From: Adiantum capillus-veneris
Taxonomy: Eukaryota > Streptophyta > Polypodiopsida > Polypodiales > Pteridaceae
Length of the DNA stretch: 64,000 nucleotides
Direction: 5' to 3'
NCBI GenBank assembly: GCA_014529385.2
Contig: CM043968.1
Coordinates: forward strand, 125,697,518 to 125,761,517
Of this stretch, positions 33,403 through 43,802 are shown in pieces. The translations under genes and the position numbers were made by a program. The number at the start of each line of letters is the position of its first letter. The first letter of the stretch is position 1. The notes beneath the pieces were generated by a model. It did not search any database, had not been told where the DNA came from, and was given only the letters and a program-made list of their open reading frames with translations.

Positions 33403-34159
33403 TCATGTGAGTATGTTTACTGGTACCACGTGTGTACTTTGTGATGGCTCCTCGGTAACCTTAATCAAGTTTAATGGCTTAATCTTCGGTGCATTTGGAT
33501 TATTTGAACATTGGGCAATCAAATGATCTATGCCACATCGATTATACATGAGTATCGGCATTGTAGAAGTGATTGCTTGATTGGTTTGCATTAATGTGGC
33601 ATTCTTTTGTAGCCCAATAAGACACTCGGCCACACAATGTGGACCTCCACACTCATATCATTGAAGAGGTGGTCTCTTAGCAGTGTAATTGATATTTTGG
33701 CCTCTTACAGCAAGAGTAGCTACTTGATAGACAGGTTTGACTTGTCCCCAATAGTCCTCCATGTAGTATTCTAGACTTTCTTCAAGCGCATCCATCGCAT
33801 ATGCAATATGAGGGTCTATATCTTCCTCACAGCCTTCCAAACAAGCAATAGATGGCTCACAACCCACTTGATTCACAGAAGTGATTCTCGGATGTGGTGG
33901 TTGCAGTCCTAGCACTGGAGGTGGTAAGGTTGTTGTTTGAACAACATTTTGGGCCCTAGGGACCATGTGTTGTGATGATTGTTCAAGAGGTGGGGCGGGC
34001 ATCAATGCAGGCACTCAAGGTGTGTCTGTCCATGCTAAGGTTAGTCTATTGTCCATCACGTGCTTAAAATACTATGCTATCTGTTGGACGGATATGCCAC
34101 GACGGATGTCAGCACAGCGAGAACTCACCTAACAAGATTTGTCAGCTAAGGACGAAGCT
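33403..34159 (-). pseudogene. Element C gag with two zinc knuckles, both damaged
   Basis: One frame with stops. At the right edge QQIA-stop-YFKHVMDNRL runs up to the giant element's LTR. The 118-codon piece (34014-33658) is Pro-rich, with PPVLGLQPPHP matching PPLLGLQPVD of the giant element's gag. Two CCHC knuckles of the short type C-x2-C-x3-H-x4-C follow: in the first the initial Cys is a TGA stop (33658-33660), leaving YECGGPHCVAEC; in the second it is Tyr (YNRCGIDHLIAQC). Gag would coat the element RNA. Confidence 0.78.
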
Positions 34160-35009
34160 CGACTTGCAGGCGCGTGGAAGCAAACATAGGGTGTCAACCT
34201 ACAGTCGACCGACTCCTAACTAATTCCTACAAAGGTCTCTACCCAATGTCTAAGCTACAGCCTTCAAGAGTGCATAAGAGGAAACTTCCTACAACCCTTT
34301 CTAGAGCTGAATACCCATCAAATGATCTCGAAACACCATAGAACTTGAAGGAGACCCTACTAACACCAATAGGTCGCTCTCCCTAAGGTCAATGAACCAA
34401 AATCCCAACCCAAGACACCTGGTGCAAATCACGTAGGATGTTTGGCCAAAATTTGCAGGTCATCGTTTCCAAAAACTAAAGTGCATAATGTGTAGCTCTA
34501 CTCAATGAAAACACATGGATATGCTACATGCAAAATCGGACAATATATGCTCACCGAATCACCAGATGAAGCTCGTAGACGGAGCTCACAAAACCGGACC
34601 GTACACGGTCAATGTAGGTATTGACACGTAGATCTCATTGGGGGAAACACGCTGCACTTCTTCGCACTCGATTCTGACCACCGATGTGCACGTAGCGTCA
34701 AGATGAATCTCTCACTCTCTCTCGTACACATTACGCTCACTCACAGACTTCAAACTTTTTAAAATGACAAAAGATTTTTTCATTAAGGTCAAAAAGTGGT
34801 ATAAATACCTTACAATTCTCAAACCCTAATGTTCCAATTTAACCATCTACTCAATCTAAGTGTCAAAACTGGGATACAATCTGGAAACTTCTGTAAGCCT
34901 CAAATATTTACAAAGGTGAAATGTCGGGTTTTCTCAATAAATGAATAATTACAAAAAATAATAATCCGCCGAGCAGTCGTTTTCCTTAGGGTGTGTCCAG
35001 CTTCTAACA
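34160..35009 (-). repeat. Giant element 3' LTR (850 bp)
   Basis: On the minus strand it starts TGTTAGAAGC after the polypurine tract. The other end (minus GTCG, GTCA in the second copy) is set where the two LTR copies stop matching and element C gag begins. It contains GTATAAATAC near 34800 and a half-site of the 22-nt palindrome near 34430. Confidence 0.85.
34798..34807 (-). promoter_or_regulatory. TATA-like element in giant LTR
   Basis: GTATAAATAC (a palindromic context) occurs here and at the matching place in the right LTR (about 53855-53864). It is about 200 bp into the LTR on the minus strand, a suitable place for a promoter. Inferred only. Confidence 0.4.
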
Positions 35010-35024
35010 CTCCCCCCCCTCCTT
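35010..35024 (-). other. Polypurine tract of giant element
   Basis: On the minus strand AAGGAGGGGGGGGAG directly before TGTTAG. It is found identically placed beside the right LTR (54065-54079). Confidence 0.85.
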
Positions 35025-35062
35025 GCTCATGTCATCCTTGACATGGTTGTTGAGTTGCTTCT

Positions 35063-36034
35063 TTATCTTAGGCTTTCTCTCATCTTGTGCAGTGACTCAT
35101 ATCTTGCATGTTGAGCCAGTAGTGTCGGGCCGAATATGTCAGTGCTGATCGTGAAGAAGCCGGTGTAGAAAGCTTCTTCAAAGGCTTGGAGGTGATAGGA
35201 TGGCAAAAACATGATCCTTTGATACAATGCATGTATCACCTCCTTGGAAGGCTCACCAGACAGATCGTATGCACATATGTATGTATCTTGAAAGAAGAAG
35301 ATACTGTCTGTTGCCTGGCCTAGTTTGAACGTCTCAAAAATTGCCAAAAGTCTTTTGCAAATATTTCTCATCATAATGCAAGATAGGTCAGGCGAGCCAG
35401 TGAACAATTTGATGGCGCCCGTACGGGTTTTCACCATGTATTGAACACTTATTCTCTCGCCTGCCTTCAAGCCTAACAGATTCGGGTAATTTAGCCAAGT
35501 AGGTTGGCTTCTTTGCAATAGCTCATGGGCCTTCTACGTCCGCATCCTTGGTAGTGGGAAAAAACTGAGGTTATCTCTGATCACTTTAGGTGCCTCTACC
35601 AAATGGATTAGGTATTGTGGGTACTTTGTCAGCCATGCCTTTTTCCACCTGGGTTGAGAGTCGACTATCAACTTTACCCCTTCAGGCTTGGAGATGTCTG
35701 CTTTGTACAGTGGCAATGTTGGCTCCTCTCTGATTCTTTTGTTGATTGTGACAGCTTCATACTTTAGCAGAGGATATGGGAGAGAGGGCTGTAGCCATTC
35801 ACGCCGAAGGTTACTGGCATCTATCTTCTGGATAGTCATTGATTTAAAGACCCTTTGCTCCCATTCCAAGGCTTCTTTGGCCATGTCTCTGATTTCCGCT
35901 TCTATGGCCTTTCGCAGCTTCTCTTCTTCTTCTTGTGTCAGATCTTGTGGCTCTTGTGAGGATCCTACAAGGATTTCCTCTTGCATGGTTGTGTCCACAG
36001 GATCTGCCACATTCTCTAAGTCTATTCCTTCCAT
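35063..36034 (-). pseudogene. 3' ORF of giant element, C-terminal domain
   Basis: Two pieces in one frame (36034-35534 and 35518-35063) separated by a TAG. It begins acidic, then IREEPTLPLYKADISKPEG, LIVDSQPRWKKAW, and after the stop SVQYMVKTRTGAIKLFTGSP and QDTYICAYDLSGEPSKEV to the end MRESLR. A diverged second copy lies at 54118-54700, so this domain is conserved at the element's 3' end. It ends 40 bp from the polypurine tract, the place where Athila-type elements keep an env-like ORF, but I see no membrane segment or signal peptide. I do not recognise the domain. Confidence 0.65.
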
Positions 36035-36072
36035 GGCTGCTGGCCCTGTCCTTAACTGCTCTTCTATTTGCT

Positions 36073-36891
36073 CTACTCGCCTCTCAGCTCGTCTATTTGC
36101 TCTACTCGCCTCTCGTTCAAATCGGCATTTATCTTCTCCGCCTCCTTGAGCTTTCTCTTGATGGTTTCTAGCTCATTCTGCATTGTCTTGTGCTCTTCTT
36201 CCATGTGGGTTTGCATGACCACTGACCCCTCGGCCATCATCAGCCTCTTCTTTTTCTCTAAGGTTAACTCCTTTTGGATCTCTTTCATTTGCTCTTCATA
36301 AATCTCCGTCTCTGAAGTGGTGTTAGTTGAGCTAGTAGCTCTGAATCTGGAAAGAGATACCCGTAGCCGTTGGATGGTTTGATCTTTAACTTTAATATGG
36401 TCTTTGAGCTCGATGACCTCATCTTGGCTAGCCTCCTACTCTATCTCTGCCTTCTCTTTGGCATTCCGCATGGCTTCCACTTCCTTGGATTCTTCAGCAA
36501 GTTGTAGGGTTAGGTTGTCCCTTTCCCTCTCTGCATCTGTCAATGTCTTGCTGAGTTTTCTGTATTCGTCTTCCACTCCTTGCAGTCTTTGAGCTGTTGC
36601 CTGATTTTCTCTTTCCATCTCTTGGCATCTTTGCAATGCCTTTGGCAGACTGTCTTGCAGCTCTGTTTCTCTCTCTATATGCCCTTGGTTTTTTCTTTGT
36701 AGTGTGTCTACTTCGGATTTGATAAAAACTTCATTGGATTTGAGATTAGCCATCTCACTTTTTATGGCCATTGATTGTGCCCTGAACCCGGTTAGCTTGG
36801 TCATCACCACATCCCAATCATTGGTGGGTGGCTGCAGGTCCACTGTATCAGTGGCCATCTCTTTTAGCTCCACCAACCGCAGGCTCTGCAT
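36073..36891 (-). pseudogene. 3' ORF of giant element, coiled-coil middle part
   Basis: In the same frame as the 530-codon piece upstream, after a TAG at 36892-36894 and with another TAG at 36436-36438. It is rich in Glu, Lys, Gln and Leu in heptad-like patterns (for example RERDNLTLQLAEESKEVEAM and LEKKKRLMMAEG), so a long coiled coil is likely. A frameshift near 36050 links it to the C-terminal domain. The coiled coil probably drives self-association; that is inferred from composition. Confidence 0.65.
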
Positions 36892-37212
36892 CTATTCTTT
36901 GGGCCCTGTGCTTTCCAAGTCAAATGCGACTGTGGCTGCCTCTTCTTTTGAATATCCAGCAGTCAGTAGATCAAGAAATGTGTTAAACCTTGCTTCATTT
37001 GGCTCTGGCTGCTCACTTTTGGGCTTATCTTCTTCTTTTTGCTCTTGCTCTTGGCTCTGTTCTTGCCTTGAATCTTCTTGATCTTCAGATTTGTCTAGCT
37101 CCTCCTTTTGTTGAGTTTGTGGAGGGCTACGAGGAGGTGGTGATGGTGGTGGGCTGGACTCCAGGCTGGACGGTGGAGTTTCCGGCTTTTTCTTGAATTC
37201 CCTGTCCGCCTT

Positions 37213-37252
<40 letters not shown>

Positions 37253-38484
37253 CCTTCCTGCTCTTCTAGCAGTTGCCGTCGTACTTCATCCACTTCTTCT
37301 TCTGTAAATGGTACATTTGGGATATTTTCTGCCGTAGCATCCAAGATCTCAAAATTTTTGATATAATCTTCAAATCTATCTTTGTGCACCCTTCGGGATG
37401 ATCCCGACATGGTTTCCAGTGATGGCTTCCATAGCTCGCTCAAATATCCCTTGAGGGCTCTTTCGGCTCTGAAGATTTCCATTAGCCGCTCTAGCCGTGC
37501 CTCTTTCTGTGATTTTGTCTCTTTGATAGGCACTTGTACACTCTCTTTCTTTCCTTTCTTCAACTCCGGCTGCTCCTCTTGCATGGTCTCTAACCGGTGC
37601 TTCAACCTTGTAACAACTCTGGGTGCTTTTGGCTGTTCATCCTCTTTATCTTCTTTGAGACTTAGCCATTCATTTTGTGATGGAGGGTCATGCCATCTTC
37701 CCTTGGCGTGTAATGCCCCATAAACGGCTTTCGTGATCAGCTCACCCGGCACAATGTAGGTGGGGTTCTTGTTTCCCATCTTCACCAGATTATCATGGAT
37801 ATAGACAACATAGTTGATTACCTTCGGCTTGCTCTTCTGCATTGCCCAGGTGAAGGTTGTGGCAATTACTCTAGGTGGCATTGTGTACTTTTGTGGTCGC
37901 TTTGTACACATATGGAAATGCTGGTTGTAAAGCTGGCTCATGATTGCCACTTTAGGGTTTGCAATGTCTTCAAAGGTGTATTTGCTCTTCTTTTCAGTGT
38001 ACACCTTGACTTCATCTCTTCTTTTGGTTACACTATCCCCTTTGTTGGAGAGGTCTAGTGTGGCTGCCACTACTTTCTCTGTGATTACAATCACAGTGTT
38101 TGGCTTGCCGTGCAGATCCGTGACTCTGGCCACTCCATCTTCTTTGATTGTAGTCACAAATTCCCGTACTCTTTTTATGTCTATTCCAGCTGGCACAGCT
38201 TCAAAATAGTTATGGGGATCTATCTTCTCCAGGTACTCTGCCATCTTACTTCTGACAAACTCATTGAGCTCCTGCGGTAGCATGAGTAGCTCTATTACAT
38301 TTCCTTCAGTGTCTTTGAGCACGCCTTGGTAGATCTTCAGATCATTAAACTCTGGCAAGTCCTCTTGAATCCACGTGCTGATTGGATTTAGAGTTCCTTC
38401 TGGGATGACAAACGGCTCCACTTCTTCCAAATAGTATTTTATGGTCATCCTCCTCTTCTTTGCCGGTGATTTTGCGACTGCCAT
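36892..38484 (-). CDS. 3' ORF of giant element, N-terminal 530 codons (plant mobile-domain-like)
   Basis: An intact frame from an ATG with a basic start (KSPAKKRR). Residues about 60-280 look like the globular domain in putative plant transposon proteins and Athila ORF1-type proteins: a VREFVTTIKEDGVARV block, then VIVITEKVVAATLDL, then MPPRVIATTFTWAMQ and IVPGELITKAVYGAL. I judge this from pattern only. Residues 300-400 are charged; a (TC)n tract encodes an Arg-Glu repeat near 412-422; then comes a Pro/Ser-rich stretch and a Glu/Gln-rich acidic stretch. No enzyme motif is visible. It reads on through a TAG into a coiled coil, so the full product was about 1140 residues. Confidence 0.7.
37219..37250 (-). 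repeat. (TC)16 microsatellite inside coding sequence
   Basis: A 32 bp dinucleotide tract inside the 530-codon frame, read as alternating Arg-Glu on the minus strand. The frame stays open on both sides. Confidence 0.9.
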
Positions 38485-38650
38485 AGATCCTGTTGCACTC
38501 AGTAGTCCGAAGTTAGCGTTTTTTCCATATCAGCTGAGAAACTGAGTTTTAACTATCCAAATGACTTGAAAATTGAAAATAAAACTTAAAAGGAACTTGG
38601 GAAACCCTGCATGTGCTCACAGTATAATTCTGGCCAAAATTTATCATTTA

Positions 38651-39527
38651 GACATCCTATGCGTAGGATGTCTTTTTTATCAGTTTTTGGTGAAACTTGG
38701 CATGCTGGTGGTCCTTGACCTGTTGAACATGGCTATGTAATTGGAATTGGGTTTGGGCATCCAAAAGTGCATTTTTGGGTAGATTCAGGCTTTAGGCTCA
38801 CAAATTGGGTAGGATGTCCACAACAGGTGGCAAATGATATCCAAATGGGTTGAAAATTGATATATGGGCTCCTTGCACCATTGTAATGACTCCCACGATG
38901 TCATTTTTTGCACAGAAGGTCAAAATCATGCTGGAGACATCCTACACGTAGGATGTCTATTTCATCAAAATAGCTTGAGATTTATCCTGTGGGTAGCTCT
39001 TGGCCTGTGGAATATGGCCCTGCTCTTGGATTTTGATTTGGACAAGAATTGATGTTGGTAAGACCATGTGTAGTGTTTTTGGGCTCAAAAAGTGTATCTT
39101 GGAGGTGTTGGGGGTCAAAAATGATTAGAATGGCTTAAAACTTGATATATGTGCTCTTGAAGGTGATATGAATAGATATGGAATTGAAAAACACCCTCTG
39201 TAGGCCAAAAATGTCAATTAGACATCCTACGCGTAGGATGTCTATTTCAACATTTTTTGCATGTGACCACACAGATTGGTTGGCAATGTGCCCATGAATG
39301 TGTTGTGCAAGTTTCATATGATTTGGACAAGTTTTGGTAGGTCTATGGCCCATTATTGCCTCTATGCTCTGACTTTGCGTTTTTTCATACATATGAGGTC
39401 AATTCTTGTCCAAATGTGATGAAACTTGATGGCTAGCATGTAAAAGCTATTTAGAAACTTTGTGCAATGAGAAATGTTGGGGTTTGTGCCCAGAAATGAC
39501 CTGGAGACATTCTACGCGTAGGATGTC
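38651..39527 (+). repeat. Four units with a 22-nt palindrome at exact 285 bp spacing
   Basis: A palindrome of 11+11 nt (GACATCCTACG followed by its reverse complement, or a near-copy) starts at 38651, 38936, 39221 and 39506, so the period is 285 bp each time. The sequence between them is strongly diverged apart from short blocks such as TTGATATATG. The palindromes differ at only one to three bases from the consensus. Confidence 0.88.
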
Positions 39528-40567
39528 TCCTGATGACATTTTTACTGAAGGTGATACTGGTGCCTACCCTTAGTCCCCCTAAGTCCCTTTTAAGCCCTAT
39601 TTCAACAAAAAAGTCAAATAGATAGAAAGTAACTCCCTGTGTGGATTTCAGAGCATCTAAGCCGTTTTCTGACTTTTCGAGTGCTTCTCAGCGGGATAAA
39701 ATTTCTTGATGTTGGTCTCCATAGCTTCCCGATCCCTTAGGGATCCTTGCCGTATGGTTTTTGTAGACTTTGGCTTCATCGGAGCTCCGTTTGGCAATTT
39801 GTCGCTCTAGAAGCACACGTGGTTGCGTTTAGATGTCTTTGATGACTTGTGGTGGTCTACCACCATAGGACTTGGTTGTTGATGGTCTAGGAAAGCCGCT
39901 CGTGAATTTTGGTGGCAAACGGACATGCGGTTTGGCTACAAGCGCTATTTGACGCTTTGTGTATATGATGCCGTTTTTGAAGTTTAGTGCCGCTTCGGGT
40001 CACCTTTTGGTCATGTGGGCTACATAGACTTGTCGAGCATGTCGAGATGCTCGTACCCATGAATTTTGGTAGCATTTGGGCGCCTCTCCGCCGATTTTCC
40101 ATTTGGTGGCCTCTTGCGGGGATCTAGGAATTAGGGTTTTTCTCGATGGTTTTCTACTGCCTTTGGGCATCCAAGACTGGTCTCCTATGCTAGGGTAAGC
40201 TGTTGATGAAGTCTCATTGCTTTTGGGTTAGCCCGTTAGGTGGCCACTTCTACTTGTAGGTCTCTACTGCTCGCTTTCTGTGTGAACCCTACGCTAGTTT
40301 TCGCGACAAAACGACAAACATGCGCGAAAAGCTCAAGGTGTTCAGCCTACCTCTCATGTCTGAAGCCGTCAGGTAGTCGTGCGCGTCGTAGAAGCTGCTG
40401 GAAGTTCCGTTCGCTCTAGGTGGCAGGAGCTCTCTCTTAAAGGTCAATAGTGGAAATGAGCTTAAAATGAAGTGAAAAAACTATACTATATATTAAGGAG
40501 ACTGGTTTTCCAGTGCCACGTGTCACAGTTTTCTTTATCCGGTTGCAGTGAGGACAGTGCGCACGCA

Positions 40568-40570
<3 letters not shown>

Positions 40571-40642
<72 letters not shown>
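40571..40642 (+). repeat. (GA)36 microsatellite
   Basis: A pure 72 bp tract bounded by CGCACAA and GGCGGCCG. It is not inside a recognised LTR. Confidence 0.97.
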
Positions 40643-40645
<3 letters not shown>

Positions 40646-41578
40646 GCCGAAGGCCGCTGGCCACACTAGTTCTTATAATGGGGGTCCCCGAACCACTTTT
40701 CATGAAACTTGACATGTGCTCCCAACTTCTTGCGAGATGTGGTTTAGACTCAAAAATTTCTTGATTTGGACCCCATTTGCCCAGTTTACAAGAAATTTGA
40801 CATTTCGGTCAAAATCTGGCCAAAACACGCTTTCCGCTCCAGTCTCATAATTGCACCCCCATTATACCATATATTTTCCTATAGTCACTGATCATCCCTA
40901 TATTTTTTTTTCATTACGACAGTTTTTCACCTGCTTTTTGTATTTTTGAAGTTTTTCTGCAAAAAATTAGCAAAATTAAAATAAAAATTACAAATCAAAC
41001 CCAAAAAATCCCCAAAAATCATAATAAATCAAAAACATCACCGCAAAACATTATATATACTCACATGAAATTTTTATGACCGGATTTCTTCGTTTTACCA
41101 ATATTTTGCTCGAAAATGGCTATTTTTACTTATATACACACACCTAGGGGCTTGATTTGGCATTTGTCACCATATACTTGTAGATTCATGCTGTATAAGG
41201 GCATATGTACTTGGGTTAGTCCAGAAAATTTTGCAATCAACCAACAACCCCTTAAAAATAGTCGAACAGCATGTCCTTTTTTGCTCTTTCTACCATTGGG
41301 TCCGCATTTGAGAATGCCCCCCCCCCCCCCTCCTAGCCGGAGTCCTCCCGGACAACAAGGTATCGCCTCGGTGTATGTGCCGTGCATGGGTTGAAAAAAT
41401 TGTACTAATGCTTAGCCGTGTAATGTGGCCCTATATAATGCATACTCGGTCAATGCATGGAAAAATTAATGCTGTGTAAGAGAAGGGTATAAGCAAAATG
41501 CTTATTGGCATTCGCCGTCGAAGTTTCCTGTTTTCTTTGCAAGTAAAAGATGTAACTTTACTGCTCTTTTGTTTGATT

Positions 41579-42118
41579 TTATTTCTTGCAAAAGTCGCTT
41601 GCTTTGCTGCTACTGCTGATATGGCCATAGTTGTGTCCTTGGAGAGAATTTTCGTGGCGGAATTGGTCGTAGACCTTGTCTCTTTTTCTTTCCAATTGGT
41701 AGCTTTGCTTTGGAGGTTTGTGTAGGTTTATGGCTACTTCCACGGTTGTCATTGTTTTTCTGCTAATGGGCATCCACATAAATTGGTTTGCCGGTTTCAT
41801 ATGCAGTTGTCTACCTTCCGATGTTGCTTGTACTGAAGGGAGTTCCTGTTGCTTCGGTTTTGGGATCCAGATGAGAGTTGTACTGTTGCTGAGCATTTTA
41901 TTTGGTATCCATATCTGTTTTATTTCCATGGTTATTGGTTGAACTGTCTTCTCCTTTTGATTTCTTCTGTTGTATTGATGTTTGTCTGCCATGTCATTCC
42001 TATCCTTCCGCACCCATACTTGTTTATCACGGGTTGCTAACCTTGATCTTGACACTGCGGTCTGTGTTATCTTACGTTTGGAGTGAACATGGTTGGTTGT
42101 TCCCTGTTTGTTTGACAT
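41579..42118 (-). pseudogene. Giant element Trp-repeat tail (IWIPK motifs)
   Basis: A 179-codon frame with QVWVRKD at residue 35, QIWIPNK at 70, LIWIPKPK at 84 and FMWMPISRK at 115 (Trp positions), in Gln/Lys/Arg-rich sequence. It follows the second protease-like domain after a frameshift near 42125 and ends the gag-pol coding part. Segments of the same kind end the coding parts of elements B and C. Confidence 0.65.
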
Positions 42119-42125
42119 GTTGTTC

Positions 42126-42539
42126 TTAAGTGGTACCCATCCTTTTGGTTCTTTGTCCAGTGATTGCAGTGCTGGAAGGCTGATTCTTCCGGGGTTGCTG
42201 AGAAAAGGATATCACCTGTTGTTCTTGTGCATGCTGAATCTTGACTGCATCTGCATTCCAATCTATCTGCACATTGTACTCTTTTTGCCAAGGTTGTCCT
42301 AACAACATGGGGTGTTGTGGGATTTTATCCTCAACCACATAAAACTTGTGTGGGTAAATATATTGATGTATTTGTACATGCAATATAGTCCAGCCCAATG
42401 TTTTTAGTGAATGTGATGTACTACTTTCCATCACTTGTGGAGTAGGATGTAGTTGACCTTTAATCTTGAGCTGTTTGTATAATGTGTAAGAGATCAAATT
42501 TTCTTAAGCTCCCGAATCAAGCAATGATGTCGATTCAAC
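42126..42539 (-). pseudogene. Second retropepsin-like domain, downstream of integrase
   Basis: The integrase frame continues into VEPIIAVKVGSNQVESTSLLDSGA, meets a TAA at 42504-42506, and continues in the same frame with ENLISYTLYKQ, then KFYVVEDKIPQHPMLLGQPW and YNVQIDWNADAVKI. An LLDSGA start and a hydrophobic-hydrophobic-Gly-x-Pro-Trp end about 90 residues on are the two hallmarks of a retropepsin. The usual protease of this element is at 46.4-47.4 kb, so this would be a second copy in an unusual place. Confidence 0.65.
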
Positions 42540-43802
42540 TTGATTGCTACCCACTTTGACTGCAATTATTGGCTCCACTATGTCTTCATCAAAATTCATT
42601 AGTCGAATAGCATTTATTCGCAATGGTGATCCACATTGTTGTTGTTGTCGTAGAAGCCTTCTATTTGCAATTCGTTCTTTTGCTTCTGCTTGAGCTTCTT
42701 CTCTTACCCTCTGTTTCTCCTTCATTCGTTGTTTTTCTTGATGGATTTGTTGAAGTGTATCTTGTGTAAGTGGGAAATGATATTTCTTTAATCGACACCC
42801 ACTAATCCAATTTGGCATTTCTTCACCTGCTAATGTAGCAAGCTTGACAGCTCCACTTTGTGATAGGTCACTAATCACAAAGGGTCCCATCCCTTGCTTT
42901 TTAAGTTTCTTGGCATGTTGCTTCAAGGTATAAACAAGTACATAATCACCTGTTTTGAACTCTTTCGTGCGCACATGCTTGTCAAAAAACTCTTTTTGTC
43001 TTCTCTTTTTAGCATAGATCGAAGCTATAGCTCTCAAGCGAAAATCATCTAGCTTTTCAAGATCATCTATTCTTGAAGAGAGCTCACGCCCTGTCCATTT
43101 TAAAAGTTTTGCTACTCGTAGAGTTGGGATTAAAAACTCTATGGGTAATATAGCATTTAGGCCAAACACCATGTTGTACGGTGTCGTTCCTATCGATGTT
43201 TTGTAAGCTACTATGTATGCCCATAGTGTTGAGTGTAACTGCTGATCCCAGTCTGTTCTTGACTCTGATACAATTTTAGTGAGAACCATGCATAGTGTTT
43301 TATTTGTGGCCTCACCTTGTCCATTTTCCTATGGGTGATATGGAGCATATTTTCTATGTATGACCATGAATTCCTCTAGCATATATTCAATAACTTCATT
43401 AAGAAAATGTGTTCCTCGATCATTGACAATTTCTATTGGTAAATCGTATTGTACAAAAACATTCTCATACAAAAATTGTGCAGTGGTTCGTGCATCTGCT
43501 TTTTGTGTTGCCTTGGCTTCCGTCCATTTTGTGAGATAGTCCGTAGCCACAATGATATATTGGGTATGGGTGTGATATGCAGGGGGTGAAATAGGTCCCA
43601 CAAAATCAATGTCCCATTTTGCAAATGCCCTTGCTCCCATCATTGGCCGTAGTGGCATCTCATATCTCTTTATCGGCACCTTTATGCGCTGACATGCGTC
43701 ACAACGCTTTACAAACTCGTCAGTGTCCATATGCAATGTAGGCCACAATATTCCTGCGGTTAAAACAATTTTTACCGTCTTAGCCTGAAAAATGGCCTCC
43801 AC
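42504..43802 (-). pseudogene. Giant element integrase core and C-terminus
   Basis: The second half of the canonical zinc domain (CDAC at about 43700), then WDIDFVGPI with the first catalytic Asp, VNDRGTHF with the second, and, after a TAG where integrases have Gln in YHPQ, ENGQGEATNK with the Glu. The C-terminal domain holds GDYVLVYTLKQHAKKL and QGMGPFVISDLSQSGAVKLATLAGE. A long charged helix (EKQRMKEKQRVREEAQ) leads into the second protease-like domain. One stop (about 43327) and one frameshift (about 43785) break it; the catalytic triad is intact. Confidence 0.9.

Larger units (their letters stand above)
28920..34159 (-). mobile_element. Element C: gag-protease-Trp-repeat element lacking RT (3' part)
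   Basis: Minus-strand order: gag with zinc knuckles (34.16-33.4 kb), protease (33.2-31.98), Trp-repeat (31.9-31.25), non-coding 3' region, polypurine tract, LTR (29506-28920). No RT or integrase lies between protease and LTR. The upstream end is cut by the LTR of the giant element at 34160; the missing N-terminal gag may be the segment at 54740-55652, so the giant element would have inserted into element C. That joining is an inference. Confidence 0.72.
38485..41578. other. Spacer of giant element, no gene recognised
   Basis: Holds four 285 bp-spaced palindromes (38651-39527), a GA microsatellite (40571-40642), a C14 run (about 41318-41331) and AT-rich sequence at 40.86-41.1 kb. The 39.6-40.45 kb part is less AT-rich but has no supported gene. 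Confidence 0.55.

Noticed and set aside
34082-34159. First guess that the left giant LTR extends to TGTTGGACG at 34082
   Set aside because: The second LTR copy stops matching at about 34160, and 34082-34159 reads as gag in the frame of element C.
38651-39527. CRISPR-like array from the regularly spaced palindromes
   Set aside because: Spacing of 285 bp, a 22 nt palindrome and partly similar spacers do not fit CRISPR, and the DNA is plant nuclear.
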